Shown: piece by piece, positions 46,860 to 55,413 of the stretch
Position numbering within the stretch: position 1 is the first letter of the stretch
Layout: every line of letters starts with the position of its first letter
NCBI RefSeq assembly: GCF_000244955.1
Contig: NZ_CM001439.1
Span: 558,001-622,000 of the forward strand
Length of the DNA: 64,000 nucleotides
Direction of reading: 5' to 3'
DNA from: Saccharomonospora marina XMU15
GTDB lineage: Bacteria > Actinomycetota > Actinomycetes > Mycobacteriales > Pseudonocardiaceae
Position numbers and translations under genes: made by a program
The notes under the pieces: model-generated
Database searches by the model: none
The model's input: only the letters and a program-made list of their open reading frames with translations
Told to the model about the DNA's origin: nothing

Positions 46860-48763
46860 TGTGTGGCCTCCTTGATGATGTCGGTGAAGACGCCTTCGAG
46901 TTCCTCGGCCTTGAACGGCAGCCCGGCGACCTTGGTGTATGAGCGGATGTCGGTCAGGTACTTCGCACGCAGCAGCAGCGCCAGCTGCCCCATGTTCATT
47001 TCCGGCAACACCACGTGCTCGTAGCGGCTCAGCACCTCGCCGAGGTTGGCGGGGAAGGGGTTGAGGTGGCGCAGGTGGGCCTGCGCGATCGGCAGTCCCT
47101 GCTTGCGCACCCTGCGGCAGGCGGCGCCGATGGGGCCGTAGGTCGAGCCCCAACCCAGCGCGAGCACCTTCGCCTGCCCACCGCTGGGATCGTCCACCGT
47201 CACGTCGGGCACGGTGATGTTGTCGACCTTGGCCTGGCGCAGCCGCACCATGTGGTCGTGGTTGTCCGGGTCGTAGGAGATGCTGCCCTTGCCGTCCTGC
47301 TTCTCGAGGCCGCCGATGCGGTGTTGCAGCCCCGGCGTACCCGGGATCGCCCACTGCCGGGCCAGCGTTTCGGGATCACGCAGGTACGGCCAGAACTCCC
47401 CGGAACCGTCGGGGGCGTTCGGTTCGGTCGCGAACTCCACCCGCAGGTCCGGCAACTGTGCCACGTCGGGGACCAGCCACGGTTCCGAGCCGTTGGCGAT
47501 CGCTCCGTCGGAAAGCAGCAGCACAGGGGTGCGGTAGACCAGCGCGATCCGGGCGGCCTCCAGCGCGGCGTCGAAACAGTCGGCGGGCGTGCACGGCGCG
47601 ATCACCGGCACCGGGGACTCGCTGTTGCGACCGAACATCGCCTGCAACAGGTCGGCCTGCTCGGTTTTGGTCGGCAGGCCGGTGGACGGTCCGCCGCGCT
47701 GTACGTCGATCACCAGCAGCGGCAGTTCGGTCATCACAGCCAGCCCGATGGTCTCGCTCTTCAGCGCGATCCCTGGGCCGGAGGTGGACGTCACTCCGAG
47801 CGCGCCCCCGTAGGACGCGCCGAGTGCGGCGCCGATCCCGGCGATCTCGTCCTCGGCCTGGAACGTGGTGATGCCGAAGTTCTTGTGCTTGGAAAGCTCG
47901 TGCAGCACGTCGCTGGCCGGGGTGATCGGGTAGGTGCCCAGCAGGATCGGCAGTCCGCAGCGCTGTCCCGCCGCCACGATGCCGTACGCCAGCGCGGTGT
48001 TGCCGGTGATCTGCCGGTACGTGCCCGCAGGCAGTGCCGCGGGCGCGACCTCGAACGTCGTGGCGAACGACTCCGTGGTCTCGCCGTAGTTCCAGCCTGC
48101 CCGAAACGCCAGGATGTTGGCTTCGGCGATCTGCGGTTTGGCGGCGAACTTCTCGCGCAGGAATGCCTCGGTGCCTTCGGTCGGACGGTGGTACATCCAC
48201 GAAAGCAGCCCGAGCGCGAACATGTTCTTGCAGCGCTCGGCGTCCTTCTTGCCCAGCCCGGTTTCCGAGAGCGCCCCCTGCGTCAGCGTCGACATCGCGA
48301 CCCGGTGCACCTCGAATCCCGCCAGCGAGTCGTCCTCGAGCGGGTTGGCGGAGTACCCGACCTTGGTGAGGTTTCGCTTGTTGAACTCATCGGTGTTGAC
48401 GATCACCGTCCCACCACGTGGGAGATCGCCGATGTTGGCTTTCAGGGCCGCCGGGTTCATCGCGACCAGCACGTCCGGCCGGTCCCCTGGCGTCAGGATG
48501 TCGTAGTCGGCGAAATGCACCTGGAAACTCGACACGCCCGGGATCGTTCCCTGCGGAGCACGGATCTCCGCCGGGAAGTTCGGCAAGGTCGCCAGATCGT
48601 TGCCGAACGCCGCCGCCTCCGAGGTGAACCGGTCGCCGGTCAGCTGCATACCATCGCCGGAGTCCCCCGCGAAGCGGATCACCACCCGGTCGAGCCTGTT
48701 GACCTCGGTCGGTCGTGTCGCGGACAGCGCCTCGGTATCGCTGTCGCTGGCACTCGTGCTCAT
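46856..48763 (-). CDS. korA: 2-oxoglutarate:ferredoxin oxidoreductase subunit alpha (gamma-alpha fusion)
   Basis: A 635-residue fused subunit: an N-terminal gamma domain (VVIRFAGDSGDGMQLTGDRF and NFPAEIRAPQGTIPGVSSFQ), then the alpha pyrimidine-binding domain with GTYPITPASDVLHELSKH, FQAEDEIAGIGAALGASYGG, TSTSGPGIALKSE and VQRGGPSTGLPTKTEQADL. This gamma-alpha order is usual for KorA. It pairs with korB just downstream. ATG 48763 is preceded by GAGAGAGGGA about 12 nt upstream. The 135-bp gap to the lrp stop should hold its promoter; TAATGT there is a weak -10 candidate. Confidence 0.95.
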   Translation of the reverse strand: MSTSASDSDTEALSATRPTEVNRLDRVVIRFAGDSGDGMQLTGDRFTSEAAAFGNDLATLPNFPAEIRAPQGTIPGVSSFQVHFADYDILTPGDRPDVLVAMNPAALKANIGDLPRGGTVIVNTDEFNKRNLTKVGYSANPLEDDSLAGFEVHRVAMSTLTQGALSETGLGKKDAERCKNMFALGLLSWMYHRPTEGTEAFLREKFAAKPQIAEANILAFRAGWNYGETTESFATTFEVAPAALPAGTYRQITGNTALAYGIVAAGQRCGLPILLGTYPITPASDVLHELSKHKNFGITTFQAEDEIAGIGAALGASYGGALGVTSTSGPGIALKSETIGLAVMTELPLLVIDVQRGGPSTGLPTKTEQADLLQAMFGRNSESPVPVIAPCTPADCFDAALEAARIALVYRTPVLLLSDGAIANGSEPWLVPDVAQLPDLRVEFATEPNAPDGSGEFWPYLRDPETLARQWAIPGTPGLQHRIGGLEKQDGKGSISYDPDNHDHMVRLRQAKVDNITVPDVTVDDPSGGQAKVLALGWGSTYGPIGAACRRVRKQGLPIAQAHLRHLNPFPANLGEVLSRYEHVVLPEMNMGQLALLLRAKYLTDIRSYTKVAGLPFKAEELEGVFTDIIKEATQ

Positions 48764-48898
48764 GGGTCAGGGAATCCCTCTCTCACGACTAAGCGCGTCG
48801 AGCGCTCATACCTCGACATTACTTGTTGTTTTTGACCATCGTGCGACGGTGTGATCCGGCTTACCTGTGACCGCTGGTAACACCCTACCTTGTCCCAT

Positions 48899-49354
48899 TT
48901 ACTGGGAACCGGCGCCCGGTTCGGGGGAACGTTCCAGCAGCGTGGACAGCACGACCGTTGACACCGTCCTGTCGATGATCTCGAGGCCCCGCAATCGCTC
49001 CAGAGCGTCCTCCAGATGGTGGATGTCGGCTGCTCTCAGGTGCACGATCGCGTCCGCGGCGCCCGACACGGTGTAGGCGGCCACCACCTCGGGCAGCGGC
49101 TCCAGGTGAGCCCGGATGCGCGCGGGAGCGACGTTGCCGTGGCAGTGGACCTCGACGAAGGCCTCCGTGCCCCAGCCGAGTGCCTCGGGGTCGACCACCG
49201 CCGTGAAGCCACGCAGGACACCCGTGTCGAGCAGTCGATCGACCCTTCGCTTGACGGCGGGAGCGGACAGCCCGACCACCTTGCCGATCTCGGCATAGCT
49301 TGATCTGGCGTTCGCCACGAGACATGAAATGATTCGCTGGTCCAAGGTGTTCAC
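48899..49354 (-). CDS. Lrp/AsnC family transcriptional regulator
   Basis: A 151-residue regulator. The N-terminal helix-turn-helix is LDQRIISCLVANARSSYAEIGKVVGLSAPAVKRRVDRLLDTGVL, and the C-terminal RAM ligand domain includes VAAYTVSGAADAIVHLRAAD. GTG 49354 was chosen (VNTLDQR matches family starts); TTG 49360 would add two residues. Neither has a ribosome site. It is divergent from the dimethylargininase-like gene with 73 bp between the starts. In M. tuberculosis an AsnC-type gene also adjoins the dimethylargininase-like Rv2323c, as I recall. It probably regulates that neighbour in response to an amino acid. Confidence 0.88.
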   Translation of the reverse strand: MNTLDQRIISCLVANARSSYAEIGKVVGLSAPAVKRRVDRLLDTGVLRGFTAVVDPEALGWGTEAFVEVHCHGNVAPARIRAHLEPLPEVVAAYTVSGAADAIVHLRAADIHHLEDALERLRGLEIIDRTVSTVVLSTLLERSPEPGAGSQ

Positions 49355-49392
49355 GCGCAATGTTTAGCACACAGATGAGCAACCACTCGCGA

Positions 49393-49421
49393 TTGATTGC
49401 GTGATCAAGTCGCCATACATT
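49393..49421 (+). promoter_or_regulatory. Promoter of the dimethylargininase-like gene, leaderless type
   Basis: TTGATT (-35, 49393-49398), a 17-bp spacer and TACATT (-10, 49416-49421) precede ATG 49428 by 6 nt, placing the transcript start on the start codon. There is no Shine-Dalgarno. The promoter lies in the 73-bp lrp divergent gap, so the Lrp-type protein could bind over it. Confidence 0.55.
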
Positions 49422-49427
49422 CGAAGC

Positions 49428-50252
49428 ATGCGCTTCCCAACGCCCCGGCACTACCTGATGTGTCCTCCCCGGTACTTCGCGGTGGACTACACCATCAACC
49501 CCTGGATGGACCCCAGCGTGCCGGTCGACCCCGAACTGGCCATGGCGCAGTGGGCGGCACTGCGGGAGACCTATCGGCGGCTCGGGCACACGGTGGACGA
49601 GATCGAGCCGCAACCAGGGCTGCCGGACATGGTGTTCGCCGCCAACTCCGGCACGGTGATCGACGGCCGGGTGCTCGGTGCCAGGTTCAGGGCGGCGCAG
49701 CGTGCCGCCGAGGCCGAGCACTTCCGCCGGTGGTTTCTCGATCACGGCTACCGCGACATCACGATGCCGACGCGCATCAACGAGGCCGAAGGCGACTTCG
49801 TGTGGACCGGCAGGGAACTGCTCGCGGGCACCGGCTTTCGCACCGACCCCGAGGCCCACGCGGAGGCACAGGAGGTGCTCGGTGTGCCGGTGGTGTCGCT
49901 GCGGTTGACCGACCCGCGCTACTACCACCTCGACACGGCGTTGTTCGTGCTCAGCGAGGCAAGCGACACCGCGCCCGCCCAGCTCGCCTACTATCCCGAA
50001 GCGTTCTCGCCGGGTTCGCGAAGGGTGCTGGAGCGGATGTTCCCGCACGCGGTACGCGCGGACACACCCGACGCGGCATGCCTCGGGCTCAACGGGGTCT
50101 GCGACGGCTGCCACGTCGTGCTGCCCGCCGAGGCCGAGCGCCTCGCCGATCAGCTCGCCGAGCTCGGCTACGAGCCGGTGCCGGTGGACGTCTCCGAGTT
50201 GCGCAAGGCCGGTGGCGGGCCGAAGTGCTGCACGCTGGAGATCCGCAAGTAG
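49428..50252 (+). CDS. Dimethylarginine dimethylaminohydrolase-like enzyme (amidinotransferase family)
   Basis: A 274-residue protein of the guanidine-modifying superfamily. It starts MRFPTPRHYLMCPPRYFAVD, with GLPDMVFAANSGTVIDGRV, the catalytic His in RYYHLDTALFVLS, and the C-terminal nucleophile Cys in GGGPKCCTLEIRK. Family members hydrolyse dimethylarginine or arginine-like guanidines through a Cys-His-Glu triad; M. tuberculosis Rv2323c is the close relative I recall. The substrate is not proven. ATG 49428 fits the leaderless promoter just upstream; GTG 49401 would overlap that -10. Unlike the mycobacterial locus, no rocD follows: the glycan operon does. Confidence 0.85.
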   Translation: MRFPTPRHYLMCPPRYFAVDYTINPWMDPSVPVDPELAMAQWAALRETYRRLGHTVDEIEPQPGLPDMVFAANSGTVIDGRVLGARFRAAQRAAEAEHFRRWFLDHGYRDITMPTRINEAEGDFVWTGRELLAGTGFRTDPEAHAEAQEVLGVPVVSLRLTDPRYYHLDTALFVLSEASDTAPAQLAYYPEAFSPGSRRVLERMFPHAVRADTPDAACLGLNGVCDGCHVVLPAEAERLADQLAELGYEPVPVDVSELRKAGGGPKCCTLEIRK

Positions 50253-50329
50253 GCGCGCCCGACCCGGCTACCGCGATGCCGTGGCGGAAATGTCCCCACA
50301 ACAATTCCGCGCATTCGGAAAATGGCAGT

Positions 50330-50360
50330 CGCGCGATTCGTCTCGATTCCGAATTGCGCG
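50330..50360. promoter_or_regulatory. Inverted repeat in the leader of the glycan operon
   Basis: Arms CGCGCGATTCG (50330-50340) and CGAATTGCGCG (50350-50360) pair at 10 of 11 positions around 9 nt. A related ATTCGGAA/TTCCGAAT pair (around 50313-50320 and 50348-50354) overlaps it, so alternative hairpins are possible. It sits about 80 bp before the first glycan gene in an AT-richer 186-bp gap, as an operator or RNA structure. Confidence 0.4.
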
Positions 50361-50438
50361 CCGATTTCTGTAACAACCGGCTCCTTTCCCGCGAATCAGC
50401 GGTTGCACGAACACACCGCGCCGGCGGAGGGGCCGAGT

Positions 50439-51674
50439 ATGACCAGCTGCCGACTCTGCGGTTCCACGAGCACCGCGAGCGTTGTGGACCTTGGAGCGAC
50501 ACCACCGTGCGAGCGATTCCTCACCGAGGAACAGCTCGACGAGCGCGAGCTCACCTACCCGCTGCACCTGCGGGTGTGCACCAGCTGCTGGCTTGCCCAA
50601 CTGCCCGCGCTGATCACCCCGGAGGAGACCTTCACCGAGTACGCCTACTTCTCCTCCTACTCCACGTCATGGGTCGAACACGCACGGAGCTTCGTCCGCG
50701 ACGCCACCACCGACCTGCGGCTGGGGCCGGACTCCTTCGTGGTCGAGGTCGCCAGCAACGACGGGTACCTGCTGCGACACGTCGTGTCGCAAGGGATTCG
50801 CTGCCTCGGGATCGAACCGTCCGCCAACGTCGGTGACGCCGCGCGAGCGGCGGGTGTGCCGACCCACACGGCGTTCCTCGATCCACGCACCGGTGCGGCC
50901 GTACGGGCCGAGCACGGACCCGCGGACCTCGTCGTCGCCAACAACGTGTACGCGCACGTGCCCGACATCGTCGGATTCACCAAGGGGCTACGTGCGTTGG
51001 TGGCCGACGACGGCTGGGTCAGCATCGAGGTGCAGCACCTGCTCACGCTCGTCGAGAACGTCCAGTACGACACCATCTACCACGAGCACTTCCAGTACTA
51101 CACGGTGGAATCCGCCCGCAGGGCGCTCGGCTCGGGAGGGCTGTCCGTTGTGGACGTCGAGCTGCTGCCGACACACGGCGGCTCCATCCGGTTGTGGGCA
51201 CGGCCTGCCGAGGTCGCGGGTGAACCGAGCGCGCGAACAGCCGACATCCTCGCCAGGGAGAAGGCCGAGGGCCTGCACGAACTGTCCGGCTACAGCCAGT
51301 TCGCGGCGAGGGTCGCGCTCGTACGCAGGAGCCTGCTGTCGCTGCTGATCGCCGCCGCCGAGCGCGGGGAGACAGTGGTGGGCTACGGCGCTCCTGGCAA
51401 GGGCAACACGCTGCTCAACCACTGTGGCATCCGGCCGGATCTGCTGGCCTACACGGTGGACAGAAACCCGTACAAGCACGGCAGGTACACGCCGGGAACC
51501 CGCATCCCGATCCTCGCCCCCGAACAGATCGAGATCGACCGGCCCGACTACGTGCTGGTGTTGCCGTGGAATCTGCGTGCGGAACTGACCGCACAGCTGT
51601 CCTATGTCGGCGAGTGGGGCGGAAAGTTGATCTTTCCGATCCCGCACCCGGAGATCGTCGAGGTGAAGTCGTGA
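50439..51674 (+). CDS. Sugar C-methyltransferase (TylC3/NovU type)
   Basis: A 411-residue SAM-dependent enzyme with three parts. An N-terminal zinc-binding domain has paired cysteines (CRLCGS at residues 4-7 and VCTSCWLAQL). The central SAM fold has FVVEVASNDGYLLRHV and the conserved YHEHFQYYTVES, whose Tyr-His-Glu-His group is catalytic in this family. The C-terminal domain has GYGAPGKGNTLLNHCGI. Relatives methylate C-3 of nucleotide-linked 4-keto-6-deoxy sugars, making branched sugars. A GGAGGGG ribosome site precedes ATG 50439. It is the first of ten nearly overlapping genes, so it probably opens the operon. Confidence 0.88.
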   Translation: MTSCRLCGSTSTASVVDLGATPPCERFLTEEQLDERELTYPLHLRVCTSCWLAQLPALITPEETFTEYAYFSSYSTSWVEHARSFVRDATTDLRLGPDSFVVEVASNDGYLLRHVVSQGIRCLGIEPSANVGDAARAAGVPTHTAFLDPRTGAAVRAEHGPADLVVANNVYAHVPDIVGFTKGLRALVADDGWVSIEVQHLLTLVENVQYDTIYHEHFQYYTVESARRALGSGGLSVVDVELLPTHGGSIRLWARPAEVAGEPSARTADILAREKAEGLHELSGYSQFAARVALVRRSLLSLLIAAAERGETVVGYGAPGKGNTLLNHCGIRPDLLAYTVDRNPYKHGRYTPGTRIPILAPEQIEIDRPDYVLVLPWNLRAELTAQLSYVGEWGGKLIFPIPHPEIVEVKS

Positions 51675-52468
51675 AGGTGGTCCTGTTCTGCGGCGGATAC
51701 GGCATGCGGATGCGAGGCGGCAGCCCGACCGATGCGCCGAAACCCATGCAGATGGTGGGTCCACGCCCGCTCATCTGGCATGTCATGCGCTACTACGCGC
51801 ACTTCGGGCACAACGAGTTCGTGCTGTGCCTCGGCTACGGTGCGCACCACATCAAGGACTTCTTCCTGCACTACTCCGAGACCGCCTCCAACGACTTCAT
51901 CCTCCGTGGCGGCAGGGTCGAGTTGCTCTCCACCGACATCGCCGACTGGTCGATCTCGTTCGTACAGACCGGACTCGACTCGCCCATCGGGGAGCGGCTG
52001 CGCCGTGTTCGCGACTACCTGGAAGGGGAGGAGGTGTTCCTGGCCAACTACGCCGACGTACTCACCGACGCCCCACTTCCCGACATGATCGAACGGTTCA
52101 CCGAGTCCGACGCGGGCGCCTCCATGATGGTGGTGCCACCGCAGTCGTCGTTCCACTGTGTCGAGATGGACGAGGGTGGCCGGGTCGGCTCGATCACCGC
52201 CGTCAGCGAGCTGCCGCTGTGGGAGAACGGTGGCTATTTCGTGCTGCGCCAAGACATCTTCGACCACATCCCGGAGAACGGCGATCTCGTGGCCGACGGC
52301 TGCGGCGAGCTGGCCAAGCGCGGCAGGCTGCTCGCCTATCCCTACCGCGGGTTCTGGAAACCGACCGACACGCTGAAGGAGCGCGCCGCACTGGACGAGG
52401 CCTACGCAAGGGGAGAACGCCCGTGGGCGCTGTGGGAGCAAGCAAAACCGCGGGCGAGGACGGCGTGA
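51671..52468 (+). CDS. Glucose-1-phosphate cytidylyltransferase-like nucleotidyltransferase
   Basis: A 265-residue sugar-1-phosphate nucleotidyltransferase. It begins VVLFCGGYGMRMRGGSPTDAPKPMQMVGPRPL, the nucleotide loop and the PKPM motif of RfbF-type enzymes. LIWHVMRYYAHFGHNEFVLCLGYG, NYADVLTDAPL and a final FWKPTDTLKERAALDEAY follow. RfbF makes CDP-glucose from CTP and glucose-1-phosphate, feeding CDP-dideoxyhexose or CDP-6-deoxy sugar routes. The usual RfbF loop TRL is MRM here, so the substrate is open. GTG 51671 overlaps the methyltransferase stop. Confidence 0.82.
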   Translation: MKVVLFCGGYGMRMRGGSPTDAPKPMQMVGPRPLIWHVMRYYAHFGHNEFVLCLGYGAHHIKDFFLHYSETASNDFILRGGRVELLSTDIADWSISFVQTGLDSPIGERLRRVRDYLEGEEVFLANYADVLTDAPLPDMIERFTESDAGASMMVVPPQSSFHCVEMDEGGRVGSITAVSELPLWENGGYFVLRQDIFDHIPENGDLVADGCGELAKRGRLLAYPYRGFWKPTDTLKERAALDEAYARGERPWALWEQAKPRARTA

Positions 52469-53112
52469 TCAGGCTGACCGCCGATGACATCGACCGGGTG
52501 GCCGTGCTCGGCGCGCACTGCGACGACATCGCCATCGGAGCGGGCGCGACACTGCTCACGCTGTGCCGGGCGAGGCCGGGGTTGCGGGTGGACGCGCTGG
52601 TGCTCTCCGGGGGAGGGACGCCTCGGGAGGATGAGGAGCGAGCGGCGCTCGCCGCGTTCTGCGAAGGCGCCGAGCTGGAACTGACCGTCCACAAGCTACC
52701 CGACGGGCGGTTGCCCGTCCACTGGGAGGAGGCCAAGGACGCGGTCGAGCAGTTGCGCGGCAGAACCGATCCCGACCTGGTGATCGCACCGAGGGTCGAC
52801 GACGCGCACCAGGACCATCGAGGACTTGCCGAACTCGTACCCACGGCCTTTCGGGACCACTTGACGATCGGCTACGAGATCGTCAAGTGGGACGGCGACC
52901 TCGGCACACCATCGCTGTACCAACCGCTGGCCGACAGCATCGCCGAGGCCAAGGCCCGCCTGCTGCGACAGCACTATCCCTCGCAACGGCACCGCGGCTG
53001 GTTCGACGACGAGGCCTTCCTCGGCCTCGCTCGCATCCGGGGAATCGAATGCGGGACCCGCTACGCGGAGGGCTTCTACACCAGGAAGCTGACGCTGAAT
53101 CTGGAAGGCTGA
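52465..53112 (+). CDS. PIG-L family deacetylase
   Basis: A 215-residue zinc hydrolase of the LmbE/PIG-L family. The metal motif is [16 protein letters not shown] (residues 14-29; Cys in place of the common Pro), with the second metal histidine in [10 protein letters not shown]. Family members remove acetyl groups from N-acetylglucosamine-type sugars (GlcNAc-PI, MshB, teicoplanin pseudo-aglycone) or other amides. In this operon it may expose an amine on the sugar after N-acylation, or act on a lipid-linked intermediate; this is inference. GTG 52465 overlaps the previous stop. Confidence 0.85.
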   Translation: MIRLTADDIDRVAVLGAHCDDIAIGAGATLLTLCRARPGLRVDALVLSGGGTPREDEERAALAAFCEGAELELTVHKLPDGRLPVHWEEAKDAVEQLRGRTDPDLVIAPRVDDAHQDHRGLAELVPTAFRDHLTIGYEIVKWDGDLGTPSLYQPLADSIAEAKARLLRQHYPSQRHRGWFDDEAFLGLARIRGIECGTRYAEGFYTRKLTLNLEG

Positions 53113-53119
53113 TCAGGAT

Positions 53120-54142
53120 ATGCGCGTGCTGCTGACCGGGCACCAAGGCTATCTGGGCACCGTGCTGGCACCCGTGCTCGCGGCGCAGGGTCACGAGGTG
53201 ACCGGGCTGGACTCCGGGTTGTTCGCCGACTGCGTGCTCGGCCCCGTGCCAAGCGACCCCGCTGGGCACGCGGTGGACCTGCGTGACGTCACCGAGGAGC
53301 ACCTGCGTGGGGTCGAAGCGGTCATTCACCTGGGGGCGCTGTCAAACGATCCGCTCGGCGCGCTCGCGCCCGAACTGACCTACGACATCAACCACCACGC
53401 CGCCGTCCGGCTGGCGAGGCTGGCGCGGGAAGCAGGCGTCGCGAGGTTCCTCTACGCCTCGACGTGCTCGGTGTACGGAACCTCCGGCGGGGAGGTGCTC
53501 GTCGACGAGGAGGCGCCGCTGTGCCCGGTGACTCCGTACGCGGAATCCAAGGTGCGGGTGGAGGACGATCTGCGCGAGCTCGCCGACAGCGGCTTCAGCC
53601 CCGTGTTCCTGCGCAACGCCACCGCGTTCGGCTTCTCGCCCCGGCTGCGGGCGGACATCGTGCTGAACAACCTGGTCGCCCACGCCTACCTCAGCGGCGA
53701 GGTGCTGGTGCTCTCCGACGGCACGCCGTGGCGACCGCTGGTGCACGCCGCCGACATCGCACGCGCCTTCGCCGCCGCGCTCGTCGCACCTGGGCACGCC
53801 GTGCACGCGCAGGCGTTCAACATCGGCACCGAGGACAACAACGTCACCGTCGCCGAGATCGCCGACGAGGTGGTGCAGGCAGTGCCCGGCTCGACGTTGC
53901 GGATCACCGGTGAAGCGGGCGCCGACCCACGCTCCTACCGGGTCGACTTCTCGCGCTTCCGCGCCGCCGTGCCGGGCTTCGACTGCGAGTGGTCGGTGAA
54001 GCGGGGTGCCGTCGAACTCGTGGACGCCTACCAGCGGTTCGGCCTGACCAGGCACGACTTCGAACATCGGTTCACCCGGCTGGCCCGGCTTCGCGACCGC
54101 CGCGAGGCAGGCGAGGTCGACGAAACCCTGCGCCGCCGATGA
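53120..54142 (+). CDS. NAD-dependent sugar epimerase/dehydratase
   Basis: A 340-residue extended short-chain dehydrogenase. The cofactor motif is [14 protein letters not shown] at the N-terminus; the active-site triad is STCSVYG with YAESK (Tyr and Lys). [13 protein letters not shown] and [19 protein letters not shown] are typical of nucleotide-sugar epimerases and dehydratases. It could epimerise, dehydrate or reduce the nucleotide sugar made by the preceding enzymes; similarity does not decide. It begins 7 bp after the deacetylase and overlaps the DUF4910 gene by 4 bp. Confidence 0.85.
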   Translation: MRVLLTGHQGYLGTVLAPVLAAQGHEVTGLDSGLFADCVLGPVPSDPAGHAVDLRDVTEEHLRGVEAVIHLGALSNDPLGALAPELTYDINHHAAVRLARLAREAGVARFLYASTCSVYGTSGGEVLVDEEAPLCPVTPYAESKVRVEDDLRELADSGFSPVFLRNATAFGFSPRLRADIVLNNLVAHAYLSGEVLVLSDGTPWRPLVHAADIARAFAAALVAPGHAVHAQAFNIGTEDNNVTVAEIADEVVQAVPGSTLRITGEAGADPRSYRVDFSRFRAAVPGFDCEWSVKRGAVELVDAYQRFGLTRHDFEHRFTRLARLRDRREAGEVDETLRRR

Positions 54143-55410
54143 GCACCGGGTCGGACATGCACGCGCTGGTGCGGCGGCTCTACCCGATCTGCCGCAGCAT
54201 CACCGGTGACGGCTTGCGCCGCACCCTCGAGATCATCTCCGAGTACGTCCCGCTGCGGCTGCGGGAGGTGCCGACGGGTACTCCGGTGCTGGACTGGACG
54301 GTGCCGAAGGAATGGAACATCCGCGACGCCTACATAGCGGACTCCGAAGGCAACCGCGTGGTCGACTTCGCGGCGTCGAACCTGCACGTGGTGGGCTACA
54401 GCGTTGCGGTGTCGACCACGATGCCGCTTTCGCGGCTGCGCGAGCACCTGCACACGCTGCCCGAGCACCCGGCGTGGATTCCCTACCGCACCAGCTACTA
54501 CGCCCCCACCTGGGGGTTCTGCCTCGCGCAGGACACGCTCGACGCCATGGCCGAAGGCGACTACGAGGTGCGCATCGACTCCACGCTGGAGGACGGGTCC
54601 CTCACCTACGGCGAACACGTGGTGCCGGGTGAGGTGACCGACGAGGTGCTCGTTTCCTGCCATGTGTGCCATCCGTCGCTGGCCAACGACAACCTGGCGG
54701 GCATCGCGGTCGCCTGCTCGCTGGCCCGCGAACTGGCCGAGTCGAACCCGCACTACACCTACCGGTTCCTGTTCGCGCCGGGAACCATCGGCTCGATCAC
54801 CTGGCTGGCACGCAACGCCGAACGGATCGACCGCGTGAAGCACGGCCTGGTGCTGGCGTGCGCGGGCGACCGCGGTGGACTCACCTACAAGCGCAGCAGG
54901 CGTGGTGACGCCGAGATCGACCGGGTGCTCGAGCACGTGCTGCGGGAGTCCGGCCGCAGGCACCGGATCGTGGACTTCACCCCCTACGGCTATGACGAGC
55001 GGCAGTTCTGCTCACCCGGATTCAATCTCGGCGTCGGCTCGCTCACCCGCACGCCGTACGCGGGCTATCCCGAGTACCACACCTCCGCGGACAATCCGGA
55101 CTTCGTCTCACCCGAGGCCATGGCCGACACCCTGGCCACCTGCCTCGAGGCTTTCGCGGTGCTGGACCGCAACCGGCGCTACGTCAACCAGAGCCCGTAC
55201 GGCGAGCCACAACTGGGTAAGCGCGGACTGTACGACTCCCTCGGCGGGCGCAGCGACGCCAAGACGGCCCAACTGGCGATGCTGTGGGTGCTCAACCTCT
55301 CCGACGGCGAGCACAGCTTGCTCGACATCGCCGAGCGATCCGGGTTGAGCTTCGACGCGACAGCCGATGCCGCGGCGGCTCTGAGCCGCGCGGGCCTGCT
55401 GAAGGACTGA
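54139..55410 (+). CDS. DUF4910/DUF2172 aminopeptidase-like protein with C-terminal winged helix
   Basis: A 423-residue protein. It starts [21 protein letters not shown], has the DUF2172-type insert ([20 protein letters not shown]), the peptidase-like core [20 protein letters not shown] and [15 protein letters not shown], and [20 protein letters not shown]. The His, Asp and Glu groups resemble M28-type di-zinc aminopeptidases. The last 70 residues look like a winged helix ([28 protein letters not shown]). The family is recurrent in polysaccharide clusters of many phyla, but its reaction is not known to me. It may hydrolyse or form an amide on the glycan. It overlaps the epimerase stop. Confidence 0.85.
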   Translation: MSTGSDMHALVRRLYPICRSITGDGLRRTLEIISEYVPLRLREVPTGTPVLDWTVPKEWNIRDAYIADSEGNRVVDFAASNLHVVGYSVAVSTTMPLSRLREHLHTLPEHPAWIPYRTSYYAPTWGFCLAQDTLDAMAEGDYEVRIDSTLEDGSLTYGEHVVPGEVTDEVLVSCHVCHPSLANDNLAGIAVACSLARELAESNPHYTYRFLFAPGTIGSITWLARNAERIDRVKHGLVLACAGDRGGLTYKRSRRGDAEIDRVLEHVLRESGRRHRIVDFTPYGYDERQFCSPGFNLGVGSLTRTPYAGYPEYHTSADNPDFVSPEAMADTLATCLEAFAVLDRNRRYVNQSPYGEPQLGKRGLYDSLGGRSDAKTAQLAMLWVLNLSDGEHSLLDIAERSGLSFDATADAAAALSRAGLLKD

Positions 55411-55413
55411 CGA

